Translations under genes and position numbers: made by a program
The notes under the pieces: generated by a model
Database searches by the model: none
The model's input: only the letters and a program-made list of their open reading frames with translations
Told to the model about the DNA's origin: nothing
Shown: positions 1 through 6,433 of the stretch, piece by piece
Position numbering within the stretch: position 1 is the first letter of the stretch
Layout of the letters: each line of letters starts with the position of its first letter
Origin: Synergistaceae bacterium
Lineage (GTDB): Bacteria > Synergistota > Synergistia > Synergistales > Aminobacteriaceae
Reading direction: 5' to 3'
Length of the DNA: 10,440 bases
Assembly: GCA_017447325.1 (NCBI GenBank)
Contig: JAFSNU010000029.1
Coordinates: 1-10,440 of the forward strand

Positions 1-112
1 AAAGACCTGAATGGTCTTGAATTCGCGCCCTGCAAGGGGCCTCGAATAGGTCGGAGGGGTGAAGCACCCCCCAGTCACTGGGTGACATCCCCCCTTACAG
101 GGGGGACGAGAG
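1..112. repeat. GC-rich array of short inverted repeats (REP-like intergenic element)
   Basis: The first 112 bases hold at least five short stem-loops in a row and no credible reading frame. Stems, on the plus strand, are 2-7 with 13-18 (AAGACC/GGTCTT), 21-25 with 43-47 (ATTCG/CGAAT) enclosing 27-31 with 36-40 closed by a GCAA tetraloop, 56-61 with 65-70 (GGGGTG/CACCCC), 70-74 with 78-82 (CCCAG/CTGGG, or alternatively 74-78 with 82-86), and 89-94 with 100-105 (six C and six G around TTACA). GACCT at 4-8 can also pair with AGGTC at 48-52. It lies downstream of comF, and its base composition is opposite to the A+T-only spacers elsewhere here. No T-run follows any stem, so it is not a plain terminator. 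That it is a multi-copy genomic repeat is inference; it may continue beyond the window edge. Confidence 0.6.
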
Positions 113-165
113 ATATTATTAATTTTAAAGTGCTTTTACTATAAATACAAATTTAATAATTTATT

Positions 166-783
166 TTAAGCTTTAGCTACAACATAAGCAGATTTAACTT
201 CAGCTCCGGCATTAATGCAAGCTTGAGCGAGGCACTTCAAGGTCGCGCCGGTCGTGCAAATGTCATCGACAAGTGCGGCCTTGAAATTTTTAATTTTATT
301 ATCAACTTTAAAAGCTTGAGGCGTAAGCTCCTCGCGCTCGCTTTTGCTCATTCCCGCGTGATGCGCGACTATATGCCGCCATGAGCAAAGACTATTATCA
401 ACTTTAATATGCCATTTATCGCCAAGCCCCGACGCGATTTCATAAGCTTGATTATAATAACGCCTGCTTGACTTGTGCAGCGGCACGGGAATTAATAAAT
501 CTATATCAGGCCGTTCAAACAAGTCCGCGAGCTTCAAGCCTAAAATCTTTCCGGCAGCTCGCAGGCCTTTATATTTTAAATTTAATATAACTTGCCTTAT
601 CTCGTCCTCGTAAAACGCGCCGGCATATACATCAAAATTGTTATATTCAAATTTTAACGGCTCAAGCAAACTCTCCGCGCATTTATCACATAAAGCCTCG
701 CCGAGCTCTCCGCAGACGGGACAGCTCACCGGCAAAAATACGTGAACTAAAGACTTAAATAAATTATTAAAAATATTCTGCAA
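166..783 (-). CDS. comF: ComF family phosphoribosyltransferase-like protein
   Basis: ComF/GntX-type protein of 205 residues, slightly short for the family. A zinc-ribbon-like N-terminus has Cys21, Cys24, Cys32 and Cys35 (CPVC...CDKC). A type I phosphoribosyltransferase domain follows, with the family signature PVPLHKSSRRYYNQA at about 99-113 and the PRPP loop VDDICTTGAT at 172-181. In naturally competent bacteria ComF acts in the cytoplasm during uptake and processing of transforming DNA; its enzymatic reaction is not settled, and many non-competent species carry it. The start is TTG at 783-781. An in-frame stop lies at 807-805 and no ATG or GTG lies between, so TTG is the best candidate, but no Shine-Dalgarno is visible and the upstream bases are nearly all A/T. 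The gene lies 113 bases downstream of the PLP lyase. No other competence gene is in view, so the role is uncertain; family assignment is secure. Confidence 0.88.
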   Translation of the reverse strand: MQNIFNNLFKSLVHVFLPVSCPVCGELGEALCDKCAESLLEPLKFEYNNFDVYAGAFYEDEIRQVILNLKYKGLRAAGKILGLKLADLFERPDIDLLIPVPLHKSSRRYYNQAYEIASGLGDKWHIKVDNSLCSWRHIVAHHAGMSKSEREELTPQAFKVDNKIKNFKAALVDDICTTGATLKCLAQACINAGAEVKSAYVVAKA

Positions 784-896
784 AATTTTAAAATTAATTA
801 TTAATTATTAATTAAAAGTTCGCGCCATTAATATAGCTTGTAAATTTCAAACTCAAAGGCGAGCATGATGCGAATAATTTTTAAAATAAATTTAAA

Positions 897-2096
897 TTAA
901 TTAAACGCCTTGGCCATTCTGTCTATAGCTTCTTTGATATAGCTTCTGGGACAGGCAAGCACAACGCGCTCAAAGCCCGAAGCTACATCGCCGAACACAT
1001 AGCCCTCGTCTAACCATAATTTTGCTTCCGTCAGCATCTTCTTTTGCAAGTCATAATTGCTGAGATTATAAGCTCTAAAATCTAACCAGGCTAAATAAGT
1101 TCCCTCGAGCGGCATGACTTTTACTTTCGGCAGTTTCTCAGAAGCATACTTAACTAAAAATTCATAATTTTTATAAATATAATTTATTAACTCGTCAACC
1201 CATTTTGCTCCGTGAGCAAACGCCGCCTCCATTGCCGTCATCGCGAATAAATTTAAACGCGTCAGGCTCGAACGCATAAGCGCATTATTAAATTTCTGCC
1301 GCATATCGTCATTCGCAATTATATTCACAGTCGCTTGAATACCGGCAATATTAAATGTCTTGCTCGGGGCAATTATCGTGACAGTGTTATTTAAACTTTC
1401 GTCATTTAACGACGCTATAGGCGTATGCTTAAAGCCAGGCATAACTAAATCGCAGTGCAATTCATCAGCTACAACTTTAACGTTATTATCCGCACAAATT
1501 TTCGATAATCTTTCAAGCTCGCCGCGAGTCCAAACCCTGCAGACGGGATTATGCGGACTGCATAAAATAAACAAAGTCGTTCTGGGATCTTTAGCTTTGC
1601 GTTCAAAGTCTTCAAAATCTATCTCATACTTGCCGGTCTTCTCGTTTAAAATTAAATTATTTAATAATAAATTTGCGCCGTTGTTGCTGACAGTTCGATA
1701 GAACGGATAATAAACGGGCGGCTGAATGATAACTTTGTCGCCGGGCTGAGTGAAAGCCTGAACAGCTACATGCGCCGCCGTCACTGCGCCGGATGTAAAC
1801 TCGAGCCATTCGCGCTTGATTTTAAAATCATGGCGCGTATCTTCCCAGTTTATAATCGCGTCGTAGCATTTATCGCTCATCTCAGTGTAGCCGAACACGC
1901 CGTGACTTGCCCGCTTAATTAACGCTTCAGTGATCTCCGGCAGAACTTCAAAATCCATGTCGGCGATCCACAGCGGCAAAATATTTTCTTTATCAATTTT
2001 ATAATCAATATTCTCAATAAATAAATTCGGGTCAGCGTCCCATTTAGTGCTGTCCGTCCCGCGCCGGTTAACTATCTTGTCGAAATCATAAGCCAA
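897..2096 (-). CDS. MalY/PatB-type PLP-dependent cystathionine beta-lyase / aminotransferase
   Basis: A 399-residue fold-type I PLP enzyme of the MalY/PatB group, full length. These cytoplasmic enzymes mostly cleave the C-S bond of cystathionine or cysteine, giving homocysteine or sulfide plus pyruvate and ammonia; some are moonlighting regulators. Visible landmarks are PLWIADMDF at 41-49, GYTE at 69-72, the cofactor-stacking tyrosine region PPVYYP at 126-131, SPHNPV at 180-185, the cofactor-nitrogen aspartate in ADELHCDL at 210-217, the Schiff-base lysine Lys246 in SKTFNIAG, and the carboxylate-binding arginine in CPRS at 382-385. Residue 186 is Cys where relatives usually have Gly (HNPVGR). 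The start is TTG: a TAA codon immediately precedes it in frame, the next Met is residue 47, and residues 1-46 look family-like. Substrate cannot be told from sequence. It follows a terminator, so it probably has its own transcript. Confidence 0.9.
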   Translation of the reverse strand: MAYDFDKIVNRRGTDSTKWDADPNLFIENIDYKIDKENILPLWIADMDFEVLPEITEALIKRASHGVFGYTEMSDKCYDAIINWEDTRHDFKIKREWLEFTSGAVTAAHVAVQAFTQPGDKVIIQPPVYYPFYRTVSNNGANLLLNNLILNEKTGKYEIDFEDFERKAKDPRTTLFILCSPHNPVCRVWTRGELERLSKICADNNVKVVADELHCDLVMPGFKHTPIASLNDESLNNTVTIIAPSKTFNIAGIQATVNIIANDDMRQKFNNALMRSSLTRLNLFAMTAMEAAFAHGAKWVDELINYIYKNYEFLVKYASEKLPKVKVMPLEGTYLAWLDFRAYNLSNYDLQKKMLTEAKLWLDEGYVFGDVASGFERVVLACPRSYIKEAIDRMAKAFN

Positions 2097-2106
2097 TTAA
2101 ATAATT

Positions 2107-2114
2107 CCCCTCTC
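2107..2114 (-). promoter_or_regulatory. Ribosome binding site of the MalY/PatB-type gene
   Basis: The minus strand reads GAGAGGGG here, ten bases before the TTG at 2096. Together with the in-frame TAA directly before that TTG, it fixes a non-ATG start for the lyase. Confidence 0.6.
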
Positions 2115-2135
2115 AAAAATTTTAAAATTTTAATT

Positions 2136-2178
2136 TATAAAAACGGGCTGAGAATTTTTATTTAATTCCCGCCCGTTT
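2136..2178 (-). terminator. Intrinsic terminator after ruvX
   Basis: AAACGGGC at 2141-2148 pairs perfectly with GCCCGTTT at 2171-2178. A second inner stem, GAATT at 2152-2156 with AATTC at 2164-2168, closes a 7-base loop across a small internal bulge. Read on the minus strand, the 3' arm runs directly into a T-rich tract (2143-2136), the arrangement expected of a factor-independent terminator. It would end the transcript carrying alaS and ruvX and separate it from the lyase gene, whose start is only about 40 bases further on. Confidence 0.8.
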
Positions 2179-2238
2179 AAATTATAAATTATATTTAAGC
2201 TTATTTAAAATTTTATTTAAGAATTAAAAATTTTTTAA

Positions 2239-2344
2239 GCGCCGCCATAAATTTAATTTAATTAATTTTATTAATTTAAAGCTTTATTAACTCAAGCCAG
2301 TTTTGCAATAGCAATTTTATTAACAGCCCGCGCGTCTTCCTGCG
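2239..2344 (-). pseudogene. Decayed tandem copy of the 3' end of ruvX
   Basis: This stretch just after the ruvX stop repeats the last part of ruvX plus the bases after its stop. It matches 2342-2451 from GCGC-GC-ATAAATTT at the low end to TTC-TGCG at the high end. On the minus strand it still reads pieces like VNKIA and LLQNWLEL, against VDKVA and ILQNWLEF in the intact gene. It has an 11-base deletion between those pieces, another small indel, and a 9-base gain in the A+T tail, so no single frame is kept. Most substitutions in the former coding part change G/C to A/T, as expected of unselected DNA in an AT-biased genome. It has no start and no plausible product. Confidence 0.8.
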
Positions 2345-2451
2345 CTGCTATAAATTTAATTTAATTAATTTAAAGCTCTGTTAAACTCGAGCCAGTTCTG
2401 CAATATAACAGCCGCAGCGACTTTGTCAACATGCTCGCGGCGTTTCTTGCG
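2342..2451. repeat. Intact unit of the ruvX 3'-end tandem duplication
   Basis: This is the functional partner of the decayed copy at 2239-2344. It covers the last codons of ruvX (from about residue 117), its stop and about 20 following bases. The two units abut, sharing the TGCGC junction around 2341-2345, which indicates a tandem duplication rather than an insertion. Confidence 0.75.
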
Positions 2452-2799
2452 CGACACGTCCGCCGCTATCATCGCCCTTTGAGCAATCACAGTCGTAAAA
2501 CGCTCGTCCCAAGTTTCAAATTTTAAATTTGGATAATCGCGCTTTAAATCATTAACTAAAGCCTCAATGCGTTTCGCTTCAGGCCCTGCGCTGCCGTCCG
2601 TCCTAATCGGCATCCCTACCAAAATTAAAGTCGGCGAGTACTCCGCGACGCACGCCTCAAAATTTTTCTTAAATTCAGAGTGCGGCCACACGTCAAGCCC
2701 TTGCGCTATCATCCGCATCGGATCTGAGATAGCCGCGCCCGTTCTCACCGTTCCAATGTCAAGAGCCAGAACGCGGCCTAAATTTTCATGTTCGCTCAT
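2365..2799 (-). CDS. ruvX: RuvX/YqgF pre-16S rRNA nuclease, Holliday-junction-resolvase-like
   Basis: A 144-residue YqgF/RuvX protein of normal length with an RNase H-like fold. In E. coli the homologue (YqgF) helps mature the 5' end of 16S rRNA; resolvase activity was inferred from the fold. Landmarks are the first acidic residue in LALDIGTVRTG (Asp14), VGMPIRTDGS at 61-70, WDERFTT at 97-103 and the C-terminal VDKVAAAVIL with Asp125. The start is the ATG at 2799: an in-frame TAA lies four codons upstream and the next Met would cut the core. The 21 bases between the alaS stop and this ATG are only A and T, with no Shine-Dalgarno, so translation may depend on coupling or an unstructured leader. 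Pairing with alaS is common in bacteria. Its 3' end has been tandemly duplicated and a terminator follows. Confidence 0.93.
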   Translation of the reverse strand: MSEHENLGRVLALDIGTVRTGAAISDPMRMIAQGLDVWPHSEFKKNFEACVAEYSPTLILVGMPIRTDGSAGPEAKRIEALVNDLKRDYPNLKFETWDERFTTVIAQRAMIAADVSRKKRREHVDKVAAAVILQNWLEFNRALN

Positions 2800-2820
2800 T
2801 TTAAATTTTTAATTTTAAAA

Positions 2821-5475
2821 TTATTTTAAGCTTAATTTAATTAATTCCTCGATCTTGATAATCGCCTCGTCGAGTTTGTCGCCGTCGCGGCCTCCGCCTT
2901 GAGCCGTGCTTGGCCGTCCGCCGCCTTTGCCGCCTAACAAGCCCGACGCCTCTTTAACTAAAGCTCCGGCATTAACGCCCATCTTCACAGCTCGATCATC
3001 GGCCATTACGATTAACTTACAGCTCTTGTCCTCGCTCAAGCTCGCTAAAACTACCGCCGTAGCCTCCGGCCTCGCCTTTGCCTTGTCGCCTATCTCGCGC
3101 AGCATGTCAGGCTTGACGTCCGGGAATCTTCCAATTTGCAATAATAATTTATTCCCGCTTGAACTCTCAAGCTCGCGGCGTTCCAAAAATCTTTCGGAAT
3201 TTTCCGTAAACTCTTTAAGCTTTGCCGCCTGCACTTCGCTCTTAACGCGCTTTAATTCGTCGATTAAATTTTGCGCCTTGTCTTTCAAATTATCCTCGTC
3301 AGCCGAGAACAACGACAGCATAGTATTCTTTAAGCCTGAAAGTTTTTGCAGAATTTCTAAAACATTAAGCCCCGTCGTCGCTAAAATTCTTCTCGCTCCT
3401 GAACCAATGCTCTCTTCTTTCAAAATCTTAAAGCTTCCAATATCTCCTGTCGCGTTGACATGCAAGCCGCCGCATAACTCCATTGAGAACTCCGGCACGT
3501 TTACAACGCGCACAACGTCGCCGTATTTCTCATCAAATAAAGCCTTCGCGCCCAACGCCTGCGCCTCTTCTTTGCTATGCTCAGAAATTTCAAGCTTGAC
3601 ATTATTTAAAATTTCTTTATTAACGATCAATTCAACTTTCGCAATCTCTTCGTCAGTCATCGGCGAGTGATGCGTGAAGTCAAATCTCAAAAACATATCT
3701 GTAACGAGCGAGCCGGCCTGTCTGACATGACGGCCTAACACCTGGCCTAATGCCTCGTGCAGCAAATGCGTTGCCGTATGATTGCGGCGTATAGCTCTGC
3801 GCCTTTCGTCGTCAACCTCGCATTTAACTTCATCATTTACTTTTAAATTTAAATTAAGCTCTTCGCATTTAACGCTGTGCGAAATAATTCCGCCGTGCGG
3901 GACTGTGTTTAAAACTTTTAAAGCCTTATTATTAACGAAAATAATTCCCATGTCGCCGACCTCGCCGCCGCGCTCCGCATAAAAAGGCGTCTCATCCAAA
4001 ATTAATTCAAATTCGCTTAAATTATTAATCTCGTCAACGCGTCCGTCCTGAGCCGTTAATATAGCTAAAATTTTTGCATTGCCGGACTTTTGCGTGTAGC
4101 CTGTAAAGCGCGTTGATCCAAATTCATTTTCAAGCTCATTATAAACGTCTCCGGCCAAGACGCTATGCTTCTGCTTGCTCGACGCTCTCGCACGCTCGCG
4201 CTGCTTATTCATAGCCTCTTTAAAGCCGGCCTCATCAAGCGTCAAATTCTTTTCTTCCGCCATCTCCTGTGTTAATTCCGGCGGGAATCCAAACGTGTCA
4301 TACAGCGTGAAAATTACTTCGCCGGGGATCTCCGTCTTATTCTGCGCTTTTAAACTCGCGGCCTCCTGCTCAAATAATTCCGTCCCCTGCTGCAACGTTT
4401 TATTAAATCTTTCTTCTTCTATATTAATAATCTGCTCTATTACAGCTCTCTGAGTTATAAGCTCTTTATAAACATCGCCCATAATCTCAATCAAAATCGG
4501 CATGTACTCGCATAAAAAATTATTTTCAAAGCCTAATAATTTTCCAAATCTGACAGCGCGGCGCAATAATCTTCTCAGCACATAGCCGGGGCCGTCGTTG
4601 CTCGGCAGCACTCCGTCAGCTAACATAAACGCAACGGCTCTCACATGATCTGCGATAACGCGCACGGCCATGTCATTACGTCCGCCCTTGCCGTATTCAA
4701 TGCAGGCCTTCTTGCAAGTATAATTAATTAACGGCGTAAATAAATCCGTCTCATAATCAGTTTCAACGCCCTGCACTACCATTGCCAGACGCTCAAGCCC
4801 CATGCCAGTATCAATATTCTTATGCGGCAGCTCCGGCATACTTCCGTCCTTCTGCCGGTCAAACTGTGTGAAAACTAAATTCCAAATCTCTAAATATCTG
4901 TCGCAGTCGCAGCCAACGCCGCAAGTATCTTTTCCGCAGCCGAACTTCTCGCCCCGGTCATAATAAATTTCAGAGCAAGGCCCGCACGGCCCGGTGTCGC
5001 CCATGAACCAATAATTTTCGTCCTGATCGCATCTGTAAATTCTATCAGGGCTTAAAAATTTGCTCCACTCGTTAAAGGCTTCATCATCATCTTTATAAAT
5101 CGTCGCGTAAAGTCTTTCAGGCTCGAGCCCGACTCTCTCAGTCAAAAATTCCCACGCCCAAGATATAGCCTCTTTCTTAAAATAACTTCCCCAAGTAAAA
5201 TTTCCCAGCATCTCAAAGAACGTGTGATGTCTCGCCGTCCGTCCGACGTTCTCTATATCATTAGTCCTGACGCATTTCTGACTTGTGACCACTCTTTCGG
5301 CTTCCGGCTCTTTAATTCCTAAATAATAAGGCTTTAAAGGCACCATGCCCGCAATCGTGAACAACAAAGATGGATCGTCCGGTATCAGCGAGAAGCTTGG
5401 ATAATGCTTGCTGCCCTTCTCTTCCCAGAACTTAATAAACAACTCGCGAAGTTCCCGCGCTGTCCTTTTTTTCAT
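2821..5475 (-). CDS. alaS: Alanyl-tRNA synthetase
   Basis: Full-length class II alanyl-tRNA synthetase of 884 residues, which charges tRNA-Ala with alanine in the cytoplasm and clears mis-charged Ser or Gly. The catalytic domain shows IPDDPSLLFTIAGMVP at 31-46, RTARHHTFFEMLGNF at 79-93, TGPCGPCSEI at 161-170 and DTGMGLERL at 222-230. A cysteine-rich insert (GCGKDTCGVGCDCDRY, 179-194) matches the form found in many anaerobes. The editing domain keeps its zinc ligands: His566 and His570 in HTATH, Cys668 in ELCGG and His672. The C-terminal C-Ala domain ends with the glycine-rich GGKGGGRPSTAQGGG at 848-862. The start is ATG with AGCAGGT about 6-7 bases upstream. That leader is duplicated upstream of the DUF4160 gene. 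It is followed by ruvX after 21 bases and ends at the shared terminator. Confidence 0.98.
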   Translation of the reverse strand: MKKRTARELRELFIKFWEEKGSKHYPSFSLIPDDPSLLFTIAGMVPLKPYYLGIKEPEAERVVTSQKCVRTNDIENVGRTARHHTFFEMLGNFTWGSYFKKEAISWAWEFLTERVGLEPERLYATIYKDDDEAFNEWSKFLSPDRIYRCDQDENYWFMGDTGPCGPCSEIYYDRGEKFGCGKDTCGVGCDCDRYLEIWNLVFTQFDRQKDGSMPELPHKNIDTGMGLERLAMVVQGVETDYETDLFTPLINYTCKKACIEYGKGGRNDMAVRVIADHVRAVAFMLADGVLPSNDGPGYVLRRLLRRAVRFGKLLGFENNFLCEYMPILIEIMGDVYKELITQRAVIEQIINIEEERFNKTLQQGTELFEQEAASLKAQNKTEIPGEVIFTLYDTFGFPPELTQEMAEEKNLTLDEAGFKEAMNKQRERARASSKQKHSVLAGDVYNELENEFGSTRFTGYTQKSGNAKILAILTAQDGRVDEINNLSEFELILDETPFYAERGGEVGDMGIIFVNNKALKVLNTVPHGGIISHSVKCEELNLNLKVNDEVKCEVDDERRRAIRRNHTATHLLHEALGQVLGRHVRQAGSLVTDMFLRFDFTHHSPMTDEEIAKVELIVNKEILNNVKLEISEHSKEEAQALGAKALFDEKYGDVVRVVNVPEFSMELCGGLHVNATGDIGSFKILKEESIGSGARRILATTGLNVLEILQKLSGLKNTMLSLFSADEDNLKDKAQNLIDELKRVKSEVQAAKLKEFTENSERFLERRELESSSGNKLLLQIGRFPDVKPDMLREIGDKAKARPEATAVVLASLSEDKSCKLIVMADDRAVKMGVNAGALVKEASGLLGGKGGGRPSTAQGGGRDGDKLDEAIIKIEELIKLSLK

Positions 5476-5522
5476 TCTATTACCTGCTTTCTGAATTTTT
5501 TATTTAAAATATTATAAATCAT
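5473..5522. repeat. Direct repeat, copy A: alaS leader
   Basis: It contains the alaS ATG, its AGCAGGT ribosome binding site, an A+T stretch, a TATAAT on the minus strand (5511-5516) and the DUF2442 stop codon. Aligned by eye with 6080-6128 it gives 42 identical positions out of 50, with one 1-base gap. The shared ATTATAAATCAT end is perfect over 12 bases. The two copies have the same orientation and are 607 bases apart, with the DUF4160-DUF2442 genes between them. Confidence 0.75.
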
Positions 5523-5815
5523 GATGCAGCCGGCGAACTATTTTCATATAATTCTTCCGGCGAAATATCAAGCTCATCGCTCCAGCATACGCTGCTCCCG
5601 TTAGTCTTTGCACTCATAAAAAACGGCAAAGATTTTAACGGCGCAAAAATTTCATAATTCAAAAGACGCGACGCGTTATATATTCTCCGCTCGTGATTTG
5701 AGAACGTCAGCAATAATTTATAGTCCGGCAAGGCCTGAACTTCTTTTACAGAAATAACAGGCTTGTCGGCGTAATATATATAATCTTTTAAATTTTCATC
5801 ATATACTTTGCGCAT
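5519..5815 (-). CDS. DUF2442 domain protein, putative partner of the adjacent DUF4160 protein
   Basis: A small cytoplasmic protein of 98 residues. DUF2442 features are the beta-rich core YKLLLTFSNHERRIYNAS at 32-49, IFAPLKSLPFF at 56-66 and the C-terminal WSDELDISPEELYENS at 78-93. Biochemical function is unknown. The preceding DUF4160 gene ends nine bases before this ATG, so the two are almost certainly co-transcribed. From memory the two families are frequent neighbours and have been treated as a possible toxin-antitoxin-like pair, but nothing in this sequence proves toxicity or which would be the toxin. The first 20 residues (MRKVYDENLKDYIYYADKPV) are more variable and could include a short leader extension. 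Only a weak ribosome binding site is visible. Its TGA stop lies inside the repeated alaS leader. Family call is good; function is open. Confidence 0.8.
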   Translation of the reverse strand: MRKVYDENLKDYIYYADKPVISVKEVQALPDYKLLLTFSNHERRIYNASRLLNYEIFAPLKSLPFFMSAKTNGSSVCWSDELDISPEELYENSSPAAS

Positions 5816-5824
5816 TTTATCATC

Positions 5825-6082
5825 TTATCTTAACGGCTCAATTCTATAAAGCGGCTGTTTGTCCTCTGCAAGCTGCCAGTTCGCCTCAAGCTCCTGACTA
5901 TGCAAAACAGCCCAAGCCGATATAAGCTTTAGCTGCTTTCCAGGCATTGAACCTTCAAGCAGCTCTCCGTCAAAATCGAATACAGCCTCGTAATCTTGAT
6001 ATTTAGCGTGAAAATGCGGCGGCCTATGCTCGTCAAAATACATGTAAATAATAATTCCAAAGAACATTGAAATCGACGGCAT
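5825..6082 (-). CDS. DUF4160 domain protein
   Basis: An 85-residue cytoplasmic protein matching DUF4160 from end to end: the MPSISMFFGIIIYMYF opening, the hallmark HRPPHFHAKY at 19-28, YEAVFDFDGELLEG at 31-44, and the C-terminal helix with Trp57, His61 and Trp69, then PLYRIEPL. Function is not established. The start is ATG with GGAGCAGGTGATATA directly upstream, a good ribosome binding site that belongs to a copy of the alaS leader (6080-6128). It is the first gene of a two-gene unit with DUF2442, nine bases apart. The preceding toxin gene ends 54 bases upstream. A possible promoter for the pair overlaps the 3' end of that toxin gene. Likely acquired or moved cargo, because the pair sits between duplicated flanks. 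Confidence 0.82.
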   Translation of the reverse strand: MPSISMFFGIIIYMYFDEHRPPHFHAKYQDYEAVFDFDGELLEGSMPGKQLKLISAWAVLHSQELEANWQLAEDKQPLYRIEPLR

Positions 6083-6128
6083 TATATCACCTGCTCCCTA
6101 AATTTTAATTTAAATTATTATAAATCAT
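6080..6128. repeat. Direct repeat, copy B: alaS-leader-like segment before DUF4160
   Basis: This is the second copy of the alaS leader repeat, running from the DUF4160 ATG through ACCTGCT (the complement of its ribosome binding site) to ATTATAAATCAT. It differs from copy A at seven positions plus one missing base. The last bases continue into a second, tandem ATTATA word at 6127-6132. Confidence 0.75.
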
Positions 6129-6154
6129 TATAAATATCACTCATAGTGCGTCCA
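6117..6154 (-). promoter_or_regulatory. Possible sigma-70-type promoter for DUF4160-DUF2442
   Basis: On the minus strand TGGACG (6154-6149) is followed after 16 bases by a perfect TATAAT (6132-6127), and a second TATAAT lies ten bases on (6122-6117). The -35 matches TTGACA at four of six positions. It overlaps the end of the toxin gene and faces DUF4160. TATAAT words arise easily in A+T-rich spacers, so this is only a candidate. Confidence 0.3.
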
Positions 6155-6433
6155 CATTCTTTTAACCCGCACAATTCCATCATAAACGTTATTGCTTATA
6201 TCTTTTACAGCGTCAATATTTTCATAAACGCTATAAACTAATCTATACTGAATATTAATTCGCCTCGAAAAATTTCCGCACAAGTCTCCAATCAACTTTT
6301 CATAAGGCGGAGGATTTTGAAACGGATTATTAACTAAAATATTTAATAATTCTTTTGCCTTATGCTCAAGCCCCGCAGCTTTTAGACGCTTCTTGTCATT
6401 CTCTGCCTGCGAGCTGAACTCTACAAGATACAT
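6137..6433 (-). CDS. YoeB/Txe-family toxin (RelE-fold ribosome-dependent mRNA interferase)
   Basis: A 98-residue toxin of the YoeB/Txe branch of the RelE superfamily. In the family the toxin enters the ribosomal A site and cuts mRNA, and is held inactive by its YefM-type antitoxin. Visible landmarks are NPF at 36-38, the PPPYEKLIGDLCGNFSRRIN block at 41-60, YRLVYSV at 63-69, and a C-terminal HYE. By comparison with E. coli YoeB, Glu45, Arg64, His96 and Tyr97 stand at the catalytic positions, so it looks active. It is longer than the 84-residue E. coli protein because of an insert near 70-90. Its ATG directly abuts the antitoxin TAG with no gap, and GAGG in the antitoxin tail is its ribosome binding site, so translation is probably coupled. 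Subfamily naming is from memory of motifs. Confidence 0.88.
   Translation of the reverse strand: MYLVEFSSQAENDKKRLKAAGLEHKAKELLNILVNNPFQNPPPYEKLIGDLCGNFSRRINIQYRLVYSVYENIDAVKDISNNVYDGIVRVKRMWTHYE

Noticed and set aside
1..112. tRNA or CRISPR interpretation of the hairpin-rich left edge
   Set aside because: There is no tRNA T-loop or anticodon-arm arrangement of the right size and no regularly spaced direct repeats, only unequal inverted repeats.
792..816. ATTAATT-like tandem words just upstream of comF
   Set aside because: This is simple A+T sequence typical of all spacers here, with no evidence of a defined repeat element.
830..856. Possible comF promoter: TTGAGT (856-851) and TATATT (835-830) on the minus strand
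   Set aside because: The spacing is only 15 bases and the -35 is weak. In A+T-rich sequence this is expected by chance, so it is noted but not called.
828..866. 12-codon frame starting with ATG on the minus strand in the spacer between the lyase and comF
   Set aside because: It is too short, lacks a ribosome binding site, and nothing supports it as a leader peptide.
2906..3670. 254-codon open frame on the plus strand inside alaS, and similar plus-strand frames at 6945-7433, 8040-8378, 4175-4453 and 1360-1701
   Set aside because: All lie opposite strong conserved genes, their products are Ser/Leu/Pro-rich low-quality sequence, and they have no family features. They are antisense shadows.
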